Assembly: GCA_017561935.1 (NCBI GenBank)
Contig: JAFZBE010000055.1
Span: 1 to 64,000 of the forward strand
DNA from: Bacteroidales bacterium
GTDB taxonomy: Bacteria > Bacteroidota > Bacteroidia > Bacteroidales > UBA3663
Length of the DNA stretch: 64,000 nucleotides
Direction of reading: 5' to 3'
Positions within the stretch are counted from its first letter, which is position 1. Each line of letters starts with the position of its first letter. Positions 25,699 to 34,304 of the stretch are shown piece after piece. Below the pieces are notes generated by a model that was given only the letters and a program-made list of their open reading frames with translations, was not told where the DNA came from and ran no database searches. The translations under genes and the position numbers were made by a program.

Positions 25699-27237
25699 TT
25701 ATCCTTGCCCCCATGAGCTTCGGTCGAGGTTTCGATAGCTGATGGCCTCGGCGATGTGGGTGGAAGTGATGTGGGGCTCTCCTTCGTAGTCGGCGATAGT
25801 ACGCGAAACCTTGAGGATTCGATCGTAGGCACGCGCAGAGAGGTCGAGTTTGGTCATGGCTCGTTGGATCATAGCGAGTGCCTTGTCATCAAGTTTGCAG
25901 TACTGACGAAGCAAGGAAGGTGTCATTTGCGCATTGCAGTGGACTCCGGGCTCTTCACGGAAACGATTCTCTTGAATCTGACGTGCCTTGATGACCCGTT
26001 CGCGAATAGATGAACTGCTTTCAGCAACGCCTGTTCGGCTTACTTCGGAAAAACTCAAAGGAAGAATCTCGATCTGAAGGTCAATTCGATCGAGCAAAGG
26101 TCCTGACACCCGGCCCAAGTATTTGCGCACCTGCGTCTCACTGCAGATACAGGGATGCGTGGGATGGTTATAGTAACCGCAGGGACAGGGATTCATACTG
26201 GCCACCAACATGAGCGACGCAGGATAGGTCACTGTGTTCTTGGCGCGAGCGATGGTGATCTGACGGTCTTCGAGCGGTTGGCGCAGCACTTCAAGCACCG
26301 ATTTCGAAAATTCAGGCAATTCGTCAAGATAGAGCACACCATTGTGAGCCAAACTCACCTCGCCTGGCATTGGATTAGTTCCTCCGCCAATGAGGACAAC
26401 GCTCGAAATCGTATGATGAGGAGAACGGAAAGGCCGCTGCGTTACCAGCCCCGTCTCGGCACGCAGTCCTGCCACCGAATGTATTTTAGTGGTTTCGAGT
26501 GCTTCGCTGAGCGAAAGGGGCGGCAGAATGGAAGGCAGACACTTCGCCATCATCGATTTGCCAGCGCCTGGAGGACCTACCATAATCATATTGTGGCCAC
26601 CAGCTGCGGCTATGGCAAAGGCTCGTTTTACCATCTCCTGCCCCTTGACGTCCTTGAAGTCGTGCGGATAAGTGCGCTCTGCTTTTTCGAACATCTCGCG
26701 CGTGTTCATCACCTTCTGCTCCATTTCGGATTCTCCCGCCATGAAACCCATGACGTCGCTGAGTGTGTCGGCGCAGAGCACGTCAAGGTTGTTGACTACA
26801 GCGGCCTCACACGCATTTTCTCGTGGAACGATGATACCCTTAAGATGCATCTGACGCGCCAGGATGGCGAAGGGCAGGCAGCCCTTGACGGGCTTGACTG
26901 CACCATCGAGCGACAACTCTCCTACCATCATGTAGTGTTCGAGCTTGTCGGTCGGAATCTTCCCGTCAGCCGCCATCACGGCCACGGCAATGGGCACATC
27001 GTAGAGCGAACCTTCCTTGCGTACGTCAGCAGGAGCGAGGTTGATGGTGACGGCACGTCGCGGGAAACGCATTCCCGCCTCGCGCAGAGCACTCTCGATG
27101 CGATCACGACTTTCCTTGACTGCCGTGTCGGGCAGTCCGATCATAATAGTACGAATACCTTGCGTTGTCACCGTCTCGCAATAGACAGGTGTGGCATCGA
27201 TGCCTTGCAAGGCAGCTGTGATTGTTCTAACGACCAC
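25699..27237 (-). CDS. comM: YifB/ComM-family Mg-chelatase-like AAA+ ATPase
   Basis: A 512-residue protein with the ComM layout: N-terminal ChlI-like domain (ALQGIDATPVYCE, IGLPDTAVKESRDR), AAA+ core with Walker A GPPGAGKSMMAK and Walker B GVLYLDELPEF, and the C-terminal Mg-chelatase domain with NPCPCGYY and a final arginine-rich helix. ComM helicases extend branch migration during natural transformation. The start is GTG at 27237, giving the length usual for Bacteroides; it overlaps the upstream lipoprotein stop by 11 bases, which points to coupled translation. A housekeeping-type gene between glycan genes is odd. Confidence 0.92.
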   Translation of the reverse strand: MVVRTITAALQGIDATPVYCETVTTQGIRTIMIGLPDTAVKESRDRIESALREAGMRFPRRAVTINLAPADVRKEGSLYDVPIAVAVMAADGKIPTDKLEHYMMVGELSLDGAVKPVKGCLPFAILARQMHLKGIIVPRENACEAAVVNNLDVLCADTLSDVMGFMAGESEMEQKVMNTREMFEKAERTYPHDFKDVKGQEMVKRAFAIAAAGGHNMIMVGPPGAGKSMMAKCLPSILPPLSLSEALETTKIHSVAGLRAETGLVTQRPFRSPHHTISSVVLIGGGTNPMPGEVSLAHNGVLYLDELPEFSKSVLEVLRQPLEDRQITIARAKNTVTYPASLMLVASMNPCPCGYYNHPTHPCICSETQVRKYLGRVSGPLLDRIDLQIEILPLSFSEVSRTGVAESSSSIRERVIKARQIQENRFREEPGVHCNAQMTPSLLRQYCKLDDKALAMIQRAMTKLDLSARAYDRILKVSRTIADYEGEPHITSTHIAEAISYRNLDRSSWGQG

Positions 27238-28318
27238 GATTTGCTTTAGGTTTTGGTGTAAGTGTAAAACTGCTTCTGTTGGGAACTCGACCCAAAGAGG
27301 CGCGCAGACGCTGCCCCCATTCGTTGCGTATCTGCTGATTGTTGTACATGTCACAAACGATGACTGTGGGCACGCTTAAGATATCCCACTTGCGCATACG
27401 CTCGTCGCCAAGCCCTGCCGGAAACCATGCGTGCAAGCCCTCGATGTCCTGGGTTCGCTGTCGCCACCATGTGCTGTCAGGAGCACTCAGACAAATGGTC
27501 ACCAGCTGGAGACGTTTCATATCATATTCGTTATTGACCAGGTTGGCTACGACCTTGAGACTGTCAATCGATGTTGGGGAATAGTCGCCCCAAATGAAAA
27601 CGAGCAGATAGTCGGAACGCGAAGCGCTGAAGTCGAAGTTCGTGCTGTCGGTCTGCATGACACAGGGGGCAAGTCGACGACTTGGACGAGGTTTTCGGGA
27701 ACACTCTTCAAGTGTCCGATCAATGCTCTTCATCAGCCAATCAGGCTTGGCATCATCGGCCAAACCACCTAAACAACGACGCACAAAGATCGAGTCCTTC
27801 AGAACCTCTATCTGATCACGTAGTAAAAGTCCGCAACGAATGTCATGCGTGTGCTGATGACAAAGGGAATCCATGGCATCCTTCTTGGCTGGGCCAAGGA
27901 GCGTGCGGAAGAATGCGGTCTGCTGCTGCAACCAAGGATTGATGCTATCGCCCTGCGAAGGGTCGAAAGTTGCCTTCACGCTATCGCCCACCATATTCAA
28001 TCTTATGGAAACCGTAACATTACCCGTCGCATAGAAACGACACAACTCACCTCCATCGGAGCATAGAAAAAGTTCATCGAGGCTGCGCGTCGAACCCGAA
28101 TGTTCGAATGAATGCTGTGGATTGAGATCGAGGCTGTCAAAGAGAAGGGCAGTGTGCCGATCGGTATAGAGCACAAGGTGGTCAAGCACTATTGTGCTAT
28201 CGACATCAAAACTGCCCTCGATGGTGTAAGCACGCTCAGGATGACTACCCTCCTGATCCTTGCAAGCGGCAAGGACCAGAAAGAGAATGACTGGATAGAG
28301 GAAAAGTAACTTTTTCAA
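27227..28318 (-). CDS. Thioredoxin-fold (TlpA/DUF4369-like) lipoprotein lacking CxxC
   Basis: A 363-residue lipoprotein with lipobox LVLAAC. The N-terminal part (YTIEGSFDVDSTIVL, FYATGNVTVSI) resembles the DUF4369 beta domain that precedes Bacteroidetes TlpA-like proteins. The C-terminal part has a thioredoxin-like pattern (YLLVFIWGDYSPTSIDSL, then WDILSVPTVIVCD with the cis-proline), but the CxxC site is replaced by YSPTS, so it cannot act as an ordinary thiol oxidoreductase. The start is TTG, at 28318 next to the signal peptide; a TTG at 28363 overlapping the preceding gene by 11 bases is the alternative. It overlaps comM downstream. Confidence 0.65.
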   Translation of the reverse strand: MKKLLFLYPVILFLVLAACKDQEGSHPERAYTIEGSFDVDSTIVLDHLVLYTDRHTALLFDSLDLNPQHSFEHSGSTRSLDELFLCSDGGELCRFYATGNVTVSIRLNMVGDSVKATFDPSQGDSINPWLQQQTAFFRTLLGPAKKDAMDSLCHQHTHDIRCGLLLRDQIEVLKDSIFVRRCLGGLADDAKPDWLMKSIDRTLEECSRKPRPSRRLAPCVMQTDSTNFDFSASRSDYLLVFIWGDYSPTSIDSLKVVANLVNNEYDMKRLQLVTICLSAPDSTWWRQRTQDIEGLHAWFPAGLGDERMRKWDILSVPTVIVCDMYNNQQIRNEWGQRLRASLGRVPNRSSFTLTPKPKANRGR

Positions 28319-28352
28319 AATACAAAAAATTTGGGAAGCTCTGAAACCCTCA

Positions 28353-31300
28353 TCACTTGACAAAGTGGATGAGCTGCGTCATGAGCTGGATGAAGTCACG
28401 TGTACTGTAGCCAAGAACCGGTTCCTCGGGCGTGAAGGGCGAGGTGTCGTACTCGTCGCCGACGAAAGTAGTGGCATACTCAGTGCTGTTCGATGGAGCC
28501 AAACCCTCGGGCAAAGGCTTATAGACATTGGAGATCTGACTCAAAGGGGTGAGCCAGCCGCCACTGGGCTGCTGGGCCTGCAAGATATCCTGCACCGAGC
28601 TGAACCCGCGACGCGCGGGACCGCCCAGCATGGGAGCAGGCTTGAAGTAATAATCAGGCACAGCAACATTCTGCTTGGGATAGAGCAGAGGCGACGAAGC
28701 GGTGACCTCCTTCACATCGGCCTGAAGCAATGTCTGGTATTCACGCTCCATACCATCGGGATTGACAAAGGCGCACGAACCATAGTGCGCAATGGTGCGG
28801 CTGATATCCTGGTCGGTGTAATACTCGCCATTACCCACATTGCTGCCGCGACGATGCACATACATGGGCACGCCATCCTCGGGATTGAGAAAACGTGCCA
28901 CAAGGAAGCCCTCGCCGCCGCGGCGACCCGCCCTGCCACCAGTGCCACCGCCACCACCATAGCGTGCCGCCTCATCGTCGGACAGACGCTGCTCGCGCAA
29001 GAACTGCAGGGCGGCAGGGATGCCCTTGAGGTATTTCTTTTCGCCAGTGAGGCGATAGTAGTCCATCATGGCGCGAACCATGCGCACCGTGGTGCCCGTA
29101 TTGACCGAACGCGGCTCATAACTGCGGGCATGGGCAGGCTTGAGAGTCTTGACGAAATACTGGTCACCCCAACCGGCGAGTGGAGCGGGCTGCTGTAGTT
29201 TAATCGACAGGTCGAGCGCCTTGCGAATGGGTTTGAGCAGGTCCTTACGCCCCAGTTCCTGATAGCATTGGATAAGGAACTCGATGTTGGCGGGCATCAC
29301 GTCGTCATTGAGAGTAATGAAAGATGAATAGTCCTCCTTGCCACGGAACACGTGGTCATACATCAGTGGATAACGTTGCGGCCAACCGCCATTGGGGTAC
29401 TGGCTATTGAGCATAAAGCCAATGACCTTTTCGAGCGACTGGCGCACCTCGGCATCCTTCTTCTCCAAATAGACGCGCAATAGGAACGTGGCGCACTCGG
29501 AGGTGGCCTCATCGTCGAAGGTGCAGTTGCCGTAATAGTGCTGGAATTCCTCCAATCGCCATGCCTGACGGCCAATGGTGGCATAAAACAGCTTCAACTC
29601 GTCTTCGCCAGCCAGATCCTCGACGTAGTTCCAGCCTCCCTCGGGATGCTGAACCCGCATAAGTACACCAGCAATCTTACGTGCCTGTTCGTAATAGTAT
29701 TCATCACCTGTGGCATGATAGGCGTCGATCAAAAGATGGCCCACCGAGGGCGTGCTGGGCGACTGTAGCCAAACCATCGTACGGTAGGGGGCTTCCAATT
29801 CGCCCCATTGGCGACTGCGGTCGGGTAAGTAGCTCCAAACGAAGGCTCCCTCGTAGCTGATACTGTCCATCATAAAGCTCACAGCACGACGCATAGCCTC
29901 CTTGGCATCCTCGATGTCGAGGTTACGATAAGTGAAATGTGTGAACGTCGCCGAACCCTTGCCCGCACAGAAGATACCGGGGAGAACCGACTGGAACTGA
30001 TAAAGCGTGTTATGGTTGTAACCCGAGCAGTCCATGCCCCATGTCTCGCGCTGCCAGTTGATGCCATCGTAACTGTAGCTGCCTGTGACAATGTGGTTAT
30101 CGTTGCGCAGACGAAGCCACATGCGATGCGTGCCTTGTGCCGGATGCATTCCTCCTCCGCTTTGTCCACCTTTACGATAGCGATAGCGTCGATTGGCATC
30201 GAAACCAGTGCCCATATAGAAGGCACTATCGTAGTAAAGCACCAAGCCTGCTCGTGTTTCATCATCGCTGACCTCAACCTCGGCCTCGATCTCGTAACGA
30301 TGGTCGCCAGCCACAAACATCAGCGGTGACGAATTGCCGGGCAGGTTGCCCTTGGCCGTAAGACGTATGCCATCAGCAATGTGCTCAATACGTTCTGGTT
30401 CAAAGGCGCGATAGCTCTTCCATTCGAGGCCGATGCGGAAAAGGGAAAGGTTCGAAGGGGTCGAGGAGTTCGAGAGGTTCGAAGAGTTAAGTGGTGCAGG
30501 AATAGCACCCACGGGGTCGGCACTAAGTCCCTGCTTATCACGAATAACGGGACGGAACCATCCATCCTTGGTCAGTTCCAAAGGTTCCAACAAGGTCTGA
30601 CGTCCCAAATCCGTAAAACCGTTTTCGTACGCGTGATAGACACAGTACCAGCGTCCATCAGGTGTGTCGATGAATGAACCATGTCCACGACTCCACCAGC
30701 GGTTCGAATTGGCGTAGTTGTGGATAAGTGGGTTGTAGGGACTGTCTTCCCACGGGCCGTCGATGCTCTTCGAACGAGCCACAACCACCATGTGACTGGT
30801 AGGAGGGCCAGCCGTGCCGCCCTCGGCATTCAAATAATAATAATAGTCCCCAATCTTGCGGAGCTTCGGCCCTTCGAGGCAAAGCCCTTCGGTAGCCCAT
30901 TCTTCTGGATATATCCAACCAGGATAGACTTTCTCAAGTGTCCCGGGCACAACATGTAGTCCGTCATCGGTGAGCTTCGCACGTTGTCCCCCACTCAAGA
31001 AGAGCCAGCGCTGACCATCGTCACCAACTACATGGCAGGGATCGATGTTAGCTACGCCCAGATCAACTGGCTCACTCCATGGCCCATAAGGAGAATCGGC
31101 CGTCACCACAAAGTTCATGCGGCTGCCAGGCTTCTGGTCGCGTCCGGCCTTGGCGCGAACAGCATCCGACGGATAAGCCACGGTGAAATAGATGTAGTAC
31201 TTATTGTTGTATTTGCAGATGTCGGGTGCCCACACCGAACCCAAGAACGTCGTGAGAGCGGAACCAATTGGCTCCCAATGCACCAGGTCACGACTATGAA

Positions 31301-31496
31301 ACACCACAAGGCCTGGCACATAGTCGAAGGCACTGTGTGTCATGTAGTAATCCTCACCCTCACGCATAATGGTCGGGTCGGGATAATCACCACCGAGAAT
31401 CGGATTGGTGAAAGTTCCGTTCTGTGCCTTTGCAACGAAATGACTTCCACAGAAGGTCATTAGGCATAGAATAGTTAGAAACAGACGTGTTTTCAT
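28353..31496 (-). CDS. GH43 glycosidase fused to a PL10-like pectate lyase
   Basis: A 1047-residue secreted fusion. After a signal peptide ending in VAKAQ, residues 26 to about 325 form a GH43 propeller with GGDYPDPTIM (base Asp40) and LEGPKL (acid Glu208). Residues about 345-570 form a beta-sandwich, joined by a Ser/Asn-rich linker coded by 9-bp repeats. Residues about 575-1040 resemble PL10 pectate lyase, an alpha/alpha toroid: CTFDDEATSECATFLLRVY, NGGWPQRYP at about 703 and ITLNDDVM. PL10 enzymes cleave polygalacturonate by beta-elimination, so the chain could trim side chains and cut backbone together. A Gly/Arg-rich stretch (GGGGGTGGRAGRRGG) lies in the lyase part. The start at 31496 fits the signal peptide; the TATATTTG element lies 25 bases upstream. 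Confidence 0.82.
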   Translation of the reverse strand: MKTRLFLTILCLMTFCGSHFVAKAQNGTFTNPILGGDYPDPTIMREGEDYYMTHSAFDYVPGLVVFHSRDLVHWEPIGSALTTFLGSVWAPDICKYNNKYYIYFTVAYPSDAVRAKAGRDQKPGSRMNFVVTADSPYGPWSEPVDLGVANIDPCHVVGDDGQRWLFLSGGQRAKLTDDGLHVVPGTLEKVYPGWIYPEEWATEGLCLEGPKLRKIGDYYYYLNAEGGTAGPPTSHMVVVARSKSIDGPWEDSPYNPLIHNYANSNRWWSRGHGSFIDTPDGRWYCVYHAYENGFTDLGRQTLLEPLELTKDGWFRPVIRDKQGLSADPVGAIPAPLNSSNLSNSSTPSNLSLFRIGLEWKSYRAFEPERIEHIADGIRLTAKGNLPGNSSPLMFVAGDHRYEIEAEVEVSDDETRAGLVLYYDSAFYMGTGFDANRRYRYRKGGQSGGGMHPAQGTHRMWLRLRNDNHIVTGSYSYDGINWQRETWGMDCSGYNHNTLYQFQSVLPGIFCAGKGSATFTHFTYRNLDIEDAKEAMRRAVSFMMDSISYEGAFVWSYLPDRSRQWGELEAPYRTMVWLQSPSTPSVGHLLIDAYHATGDEYYYEQARKIAGVLMRVQHPEGGWNYVEDLAGEDELKLFYATIGRQAWRLEEFQHYYGNCTFDDEATSECATFLLRVYLEKKDAEVRQSLEKVIGFMLNSQYPNGGWPQRYPLMYDHVFRGKEDYSSFITLNDDVMPANIEFLIQCYQELGRKDLLKPIRKALDLSIKLQQPAPLAGWGDQYFVKTLKPAHARSYEPRSVNTGTTVRMVRAMMDYYRLTGEKKYLKGIPAALQFLREQRLSDDEAARYGGGGGTGGRAGRRGGEGFLVARFLNPEDGVPMYVHRRGSNVGNGEYYTDQDISRTIAHYGSCAFVNPDGMEREYQTLLQADVKEVTASSPLLYPKQNVAVPDYYFKPAPMLGGPARRGFSSVQDILQAQQPSGGWLTPLSQISNVYKPLPEGLAPSNSTEYATTFVGDEYDTSPFTPEEPVLGYSTRDFIQLMTQLIHFVK
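30451..30486. repeat. Four 9-bp units inside the GH43-PL10 linker
   Basis: Units TTCGAAGGG, GTCGAGGAG, TTCGAGAGG and TTCGAAGAG encode on the minus strand the linker NSSNLSNSSTPSNLS. The 9-base period equals three codons, so expansion or loss changes linker length without a frameshift. Confidence 0.65.
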
Positions 31497-31520
31497 ATTA
31501 ATTAGGATTAAAAAACAGCG

Positions 31521-31528
31521 CAAATATA
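31521..31528 (-). promoter_or_regulatory. -7 element of the GH43-PL10 to trxA cluster
   Basis: TATATTTG then CGC on the minus strand, 25 bases before the GH43-PL10 start. It faces the plus-strand element at 31571, so this 157-base gap is a divergent promoter region. No standard -33 TTTG is seen. Confidence 0.6.
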
Positions 31529-31570
31529 CATTTTTTTTTAATATCCTCGCTCATTTTCCGGAAAAAACGT

Positions 31571-31578
31571 TATCTTTG
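31571..31578 (+). promoter_or_regulatory. -7 element of the cupin lipoprotein gene
   Basis: TATCTTTG then CACC, 76 bases before the cupin start, divergent from the GH43-PL10 promoter. Confidence 0.65.
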
Positions 31579-31592
31579 CACCAAAATTTATC

Positions 31593-31620
31593 AATTAACA
31601 ATTAACAATTAACAATTAAC
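31593..31620. repeat. Four 7-bp units (AATTAAC) in the cupin leader
   Basis: Four perfect tandem copies of AATTAAC lie between the TATCTTTG element and the cupin start, in the 5' untranslated leader. Short perfect repeats like this change copy number by slippage. Confidence 0.85.
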
Positions 31621-31653
31621 AAAGAATAATTACCAATTTTAAAATGCTTTTTT

Positions 31654-32178
31654 ATGAAAAAGATTCTTTTCGCAGCCGCTCTTGCCACCCTGCTCGTAGG
31701 ATGCAAGTGCAACCAGCCAGAGCAAGCCACTTGTGACAAACCTTGCTGCACCGATAGTACCCTCACCGCTGCTCCTCACGGAGTGATTACCGTAACCGAC
31801 GACGGGCAAACCGTCTATACTCGCGACATCACCACCAAGAGCGCTCAGTTTGTGTTCGATGCCGACAAGGAATGGGAACGCACAGGTGACCCGGGTGAAG
31901 TCTATCGCAAGGTGATGGGCTACAACGACAACCTCATGATGGTGAAGGTGAAGTTCAAGAAAGGATCGGAGGGCAAGCTCCATAGCCATCCGCACGTGCA
32001 GATAACCTACGTCGAAAGTGGAGAATTCGAGTTCACCATTGGCGACGAGACCAAGATAGTCAAGGCTGGCGATGTACTGATGAAGGTTCCTAATGTCGTA
32101 CACGGCTGCAAGTGCCTTAAGGACGGTGTGCTCATCGACACCTTCACACCCATGCGCTCCACGTTCATCCAACAATAA
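31654..32178 (+). CDS. KdgF-like cupin lipoprotein
   Basis: A 174-residue protein: a lipoprotein signal with lipobox LLVGC (Cys17), a Cys-rich spacer (CKCNQ, CDKPCC), and one cupin domain. Cupin motif 1 is KLHSHPHVQITYVESGEFEF and motif 2 is VPNVVHGCKCL, giving the histidines for a bound metal; VLIDTFTPMR closes the domain. These motifs resemble KdgF, which linearises 4,5-unsaturated uronates from pectin and alginate lyases. That fits the lyases PL1 and PL10 and the GH105 nearby, but KdgF normally works in the cytoplasm, so an exported form is notable. Other cupin roles cannot be excluded. Confidence 0.75.
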   Translation: MKKILFAAALATLLVGCKCNQPEQATCDKPCCTDSTLTAAPHGVITVTDDGQTVYTRDITTKSAQFVFDADKEWERTGDPGEVYRKVMGYNDNLMMVKVKFKKGSEGKLHSHPHVQITYVESGEFEFTIGDETKIVKAGDVLMKVPNVVHGCKCLKDGVLIDTFTPMRSTFIQQ

Positions 32179-32192
32179 GGCCTTCTTCTTAT

Positions 32193-34304
32193 TCAATCCT
32201 CTATCCTTACCCGACCTCCCGAAAGCTTCATGAGGTCGGGTAAGTCGTAGTATTGCAAGACGCCCGGAACAACGTTCGTCATCATGTCGTGCTGTAAGGG
32301 ATGCTCCAGATATTCTTTCCAGGTCTTGAGCGTGCGCGTCAAAGTAACCTTCTCGATGCGCGAATCGAGCACTGCGGCATGCATCAGCACCGGACCGAAC
32401 AGGCCATCGCCCACCACGTGCAATGGCCTGCCCTTGAGCAGTGGATGATGCGTACAGAAATCTGTCAGCGTAAGCACATCCACGACGCGCTGGCCCACCA
32501 GCGGACGACCTTCGTGCAAAGCAACCACTGCGCAACGCCATTCGCGGTTCCAATACTTGGTGAGGTTGTAACTGTAGGGATCCTCCAACTCGCCTACACC
32601 ACGCACGTCGGCAGCCACGATGATGTTGCCGTTCGACTTCATATCCTCCCTGTCCATGTCGCCCAGGAACCATGCCTTGCCCCGCTCGTGCAAATGCAGC
32701 TCGATAGGCGAAGTGGGTGTGGCGCAATCTGGGATGCGCACCAACACTGCCACGGGTATCTCTCCCTCGCGGTTCAGCTGGAAACGGTATTCCTCGTAAT
32801 CCCTGCCATGGGTGCGCCCCGAGGGAGCCACGGCGCTTGCCAACGTCGAGCCGGGGAGCGTAGCGGGAAGAGGCTCGCCACTTATCACGGATTCGTCCAG
32901 ACCTAACAACTGACAAATCTGCCGCCTGATCTCCCCGATCGGCTGGGCGCAGAAGGCTGCTCGTTGCTCGGCCATTTTGTCGAAGCAGCGCACAGCATCC
33001 TGCATCGTGCTCTCTGCATCGGCGAACTCCAGGTTAACCTGTCCAGAATTGGTGCAAAGCATGTCCTTACCACGGAAGAAGACCTCATCGATCACAGCGG
33101 GTGAAGCATCGTCAGCCAACCAACGCTTGAACCACCCCACCAGATGCTCCATTACGTCGGGTGGACACGCATGGCCGTCGGCGCAATAGTACTGCTCCAC
33201 ATGGTCCGAAGCGCCCAGCACTTCGTAGGCACGCTGCACTTCCTTCATACCTTTCAGTGCACCATAATGGTCCACGAAGTCGTACAGGCCGTCGAGCACC
33301 TGGAACGGACGCGGAGCCATACACAGTGCCATATCGGCATGATTGATGCCCAACGCCCCTTCGCCCGCCATCCATTGGCAACCGTCGCTCGGTCCCTGTA
33401 GCTCCAGCGTGCGAGTTCGATCGCTGAAGAAAAGACCCACGCTAGCAGCCTGAATACGGTTGTCAAGGGCTGAAAGATAAGATGCTTCCGTACCACCACC
33501 CGAAAAACCATAACAACCAATATGCTTCGTGTCGATATCCTTGCGACTGCACAGATAATCCACTGCACGGCTGTTGTCCCAGAAGATTTGCGCCACGAGG
33601 CTCGAGCCCAGCAGCATGTAGGCAGGTGCCAGCAGCGAGTGCTCGGTGGTCACACCGCGCGTCAGGTTTCGGCCCTTCGCATCGATGAGCTGCTGCATTT
33701 CGCCCTGACCGATGGGATCGACCACGAGCACAGCAATGCCGTTGCGCGCCATCTGTACGGCAGTGCCAGAGCCGTTACCCTTGCCGCTCAAGCTGTGTCC
33801 GCACATCTCGATGCAAGCAGGATACTTCTTAGCTTTGCCTATGGAGGGCAGATAGAGGTGCGCGGTAACGTAGTGATGTGGGCGGCTCTCAAAGATCACT
33901 TTCTCAACCCGAAAGCCATCGCCCTCCACCATGCCGACCGTGCGACTATGTAGGTCGCCCCTTTCGGGGAAACTGCCTGCCAGTTGACGCATCTTTTGGC
34001 GCACAGTGGCAATATAAGCCTCCATATCGGTTTTCGAAGCAAAGGCTTGCTCCAGCTCCTTGCTCCGTTGATCATCGCGCTGGTGTTGCCATAGCATCAA
34101 ATAATTGAACCACGACTGTGGGCTACTGTATTTCAATGCACCGTAGTTCGGACGGCCCGGATAGACTGCCCGGTCGTTCGGGGATTGTGCCGAGAGGCTC
34201 GATGCACACAGACATACGAAGAAGAAAAAAACGAGCGTCGCCCCTATCCGGCAGCGTTGTAAGTGGGAGCCAAACCTGACTCCCGACAAAAACATGTGTT
34301 TCAT
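32193..34304 (-). CDS. Two-domain alpha/beta-hydrolase (acetyl-xylan-esterase-like), second domain degenerate
   Basis: A 703-residue secreted protein with a signal peptide ending in SLSAQ. The first domain (about 60-400) has YPACIEMCGHSLSGKG, VVDPIGQGE and the nucleophile elbow GCYGFSGGG with Ser268, as in Bacteroidetes acetyl-xylan or pectin esterases. The second domain (about 470-700) keeps the fold pattern (IVAADVRGVGE, LHVVGDGLFGPVL) but a glycine stands where the serine is expected, so it may be non-catalytic. The start at 34304 shares the ATGA of the upstream GH31 stop, a 4-base overlap typical of coupled translation; 34310 is the alternative. It ends 14 bases from the convergent cupin gene, and its last codons lie in a perfect inverted repeat. 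Confidence 0.82.
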   Translation of the reverse strand: MKHMFLSGVRFGSHLQRCRIGATLVFFFFVCLCASSLSAQSPNDRAVYPGRPNYGALKYSSPQSWFNYLMLWQHQRDDQRSKELEQAFASKTDMEAYIATVRQKMRQLAGSFPERGDLHSRTVGMVEGDGFRVEKVIFESRPHHYVTAHLYLPSIGKAKKYPACIEMCGHSLSGKGNGSGTAVQMARNGIAVLVVDPIGQGEMQQLIDAKGRNLTRGVTTEHSLLAPAYMLLGSSLVAQIFWDNSRAVDYLCSRKDIDTKHIGCYGFSGGGTEASYLSALDNRIQAASVGLFFSDRTRTLELQGPSDGCQWMAGEGALGINHADMALCMAPRPFQVLDGLYDFVDHYGALKGMKEVQRAYEVLGASDHVEQYYCADGHACPPDVMEHLVGWFKRWLADDASPAVIDEVFFRGKDMLCTNSGQVNLEFADAESTMQDAVRCFDKMAEQRAAFCAQPIGEIRRQICQLLGLDESVISGEPLPATLPGSTLASAVAPSGRTHGRDYEEYRFQLNREGEIPVAVLVRIPDCATPTSPIELHLHERGKAWFLGDMDREDMKSNGNIIVAADVRGVGELEDPYSYNLTKYWNREWRCAVVALHEGRPLVGQRVVDVLTLTDFCTHHPLLKGRPLHVVGDGLFGPVLMHAAVLDSRIEKVTLTRTLKTWKEYLEHPLQHDMMTNVVPGVLQYYDLPDLMKLSGGRVRIED
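32206..32244. repeat. Perfect 13-bp inverted repeat at the end of the esterase gene
   Basis: CTTACCCGACCTC (32206-32218) and GAGGTCGGGTAAG (32232-32244) pair perfectly around 13 bases, inside the last esterase codons and just past the convergent cupin gene. It could terminate or protect either transcript, though no T-run follows on either strand. Confidence 0.6.

Noticed and set aside
31639..32916. Minus-strand open frame of 425 codons over the cupin and the end of the esterase
   Set aside because: It is Arg/Gly/Ala-rich with no fold pattern and would overlap two clear genes on either strand.
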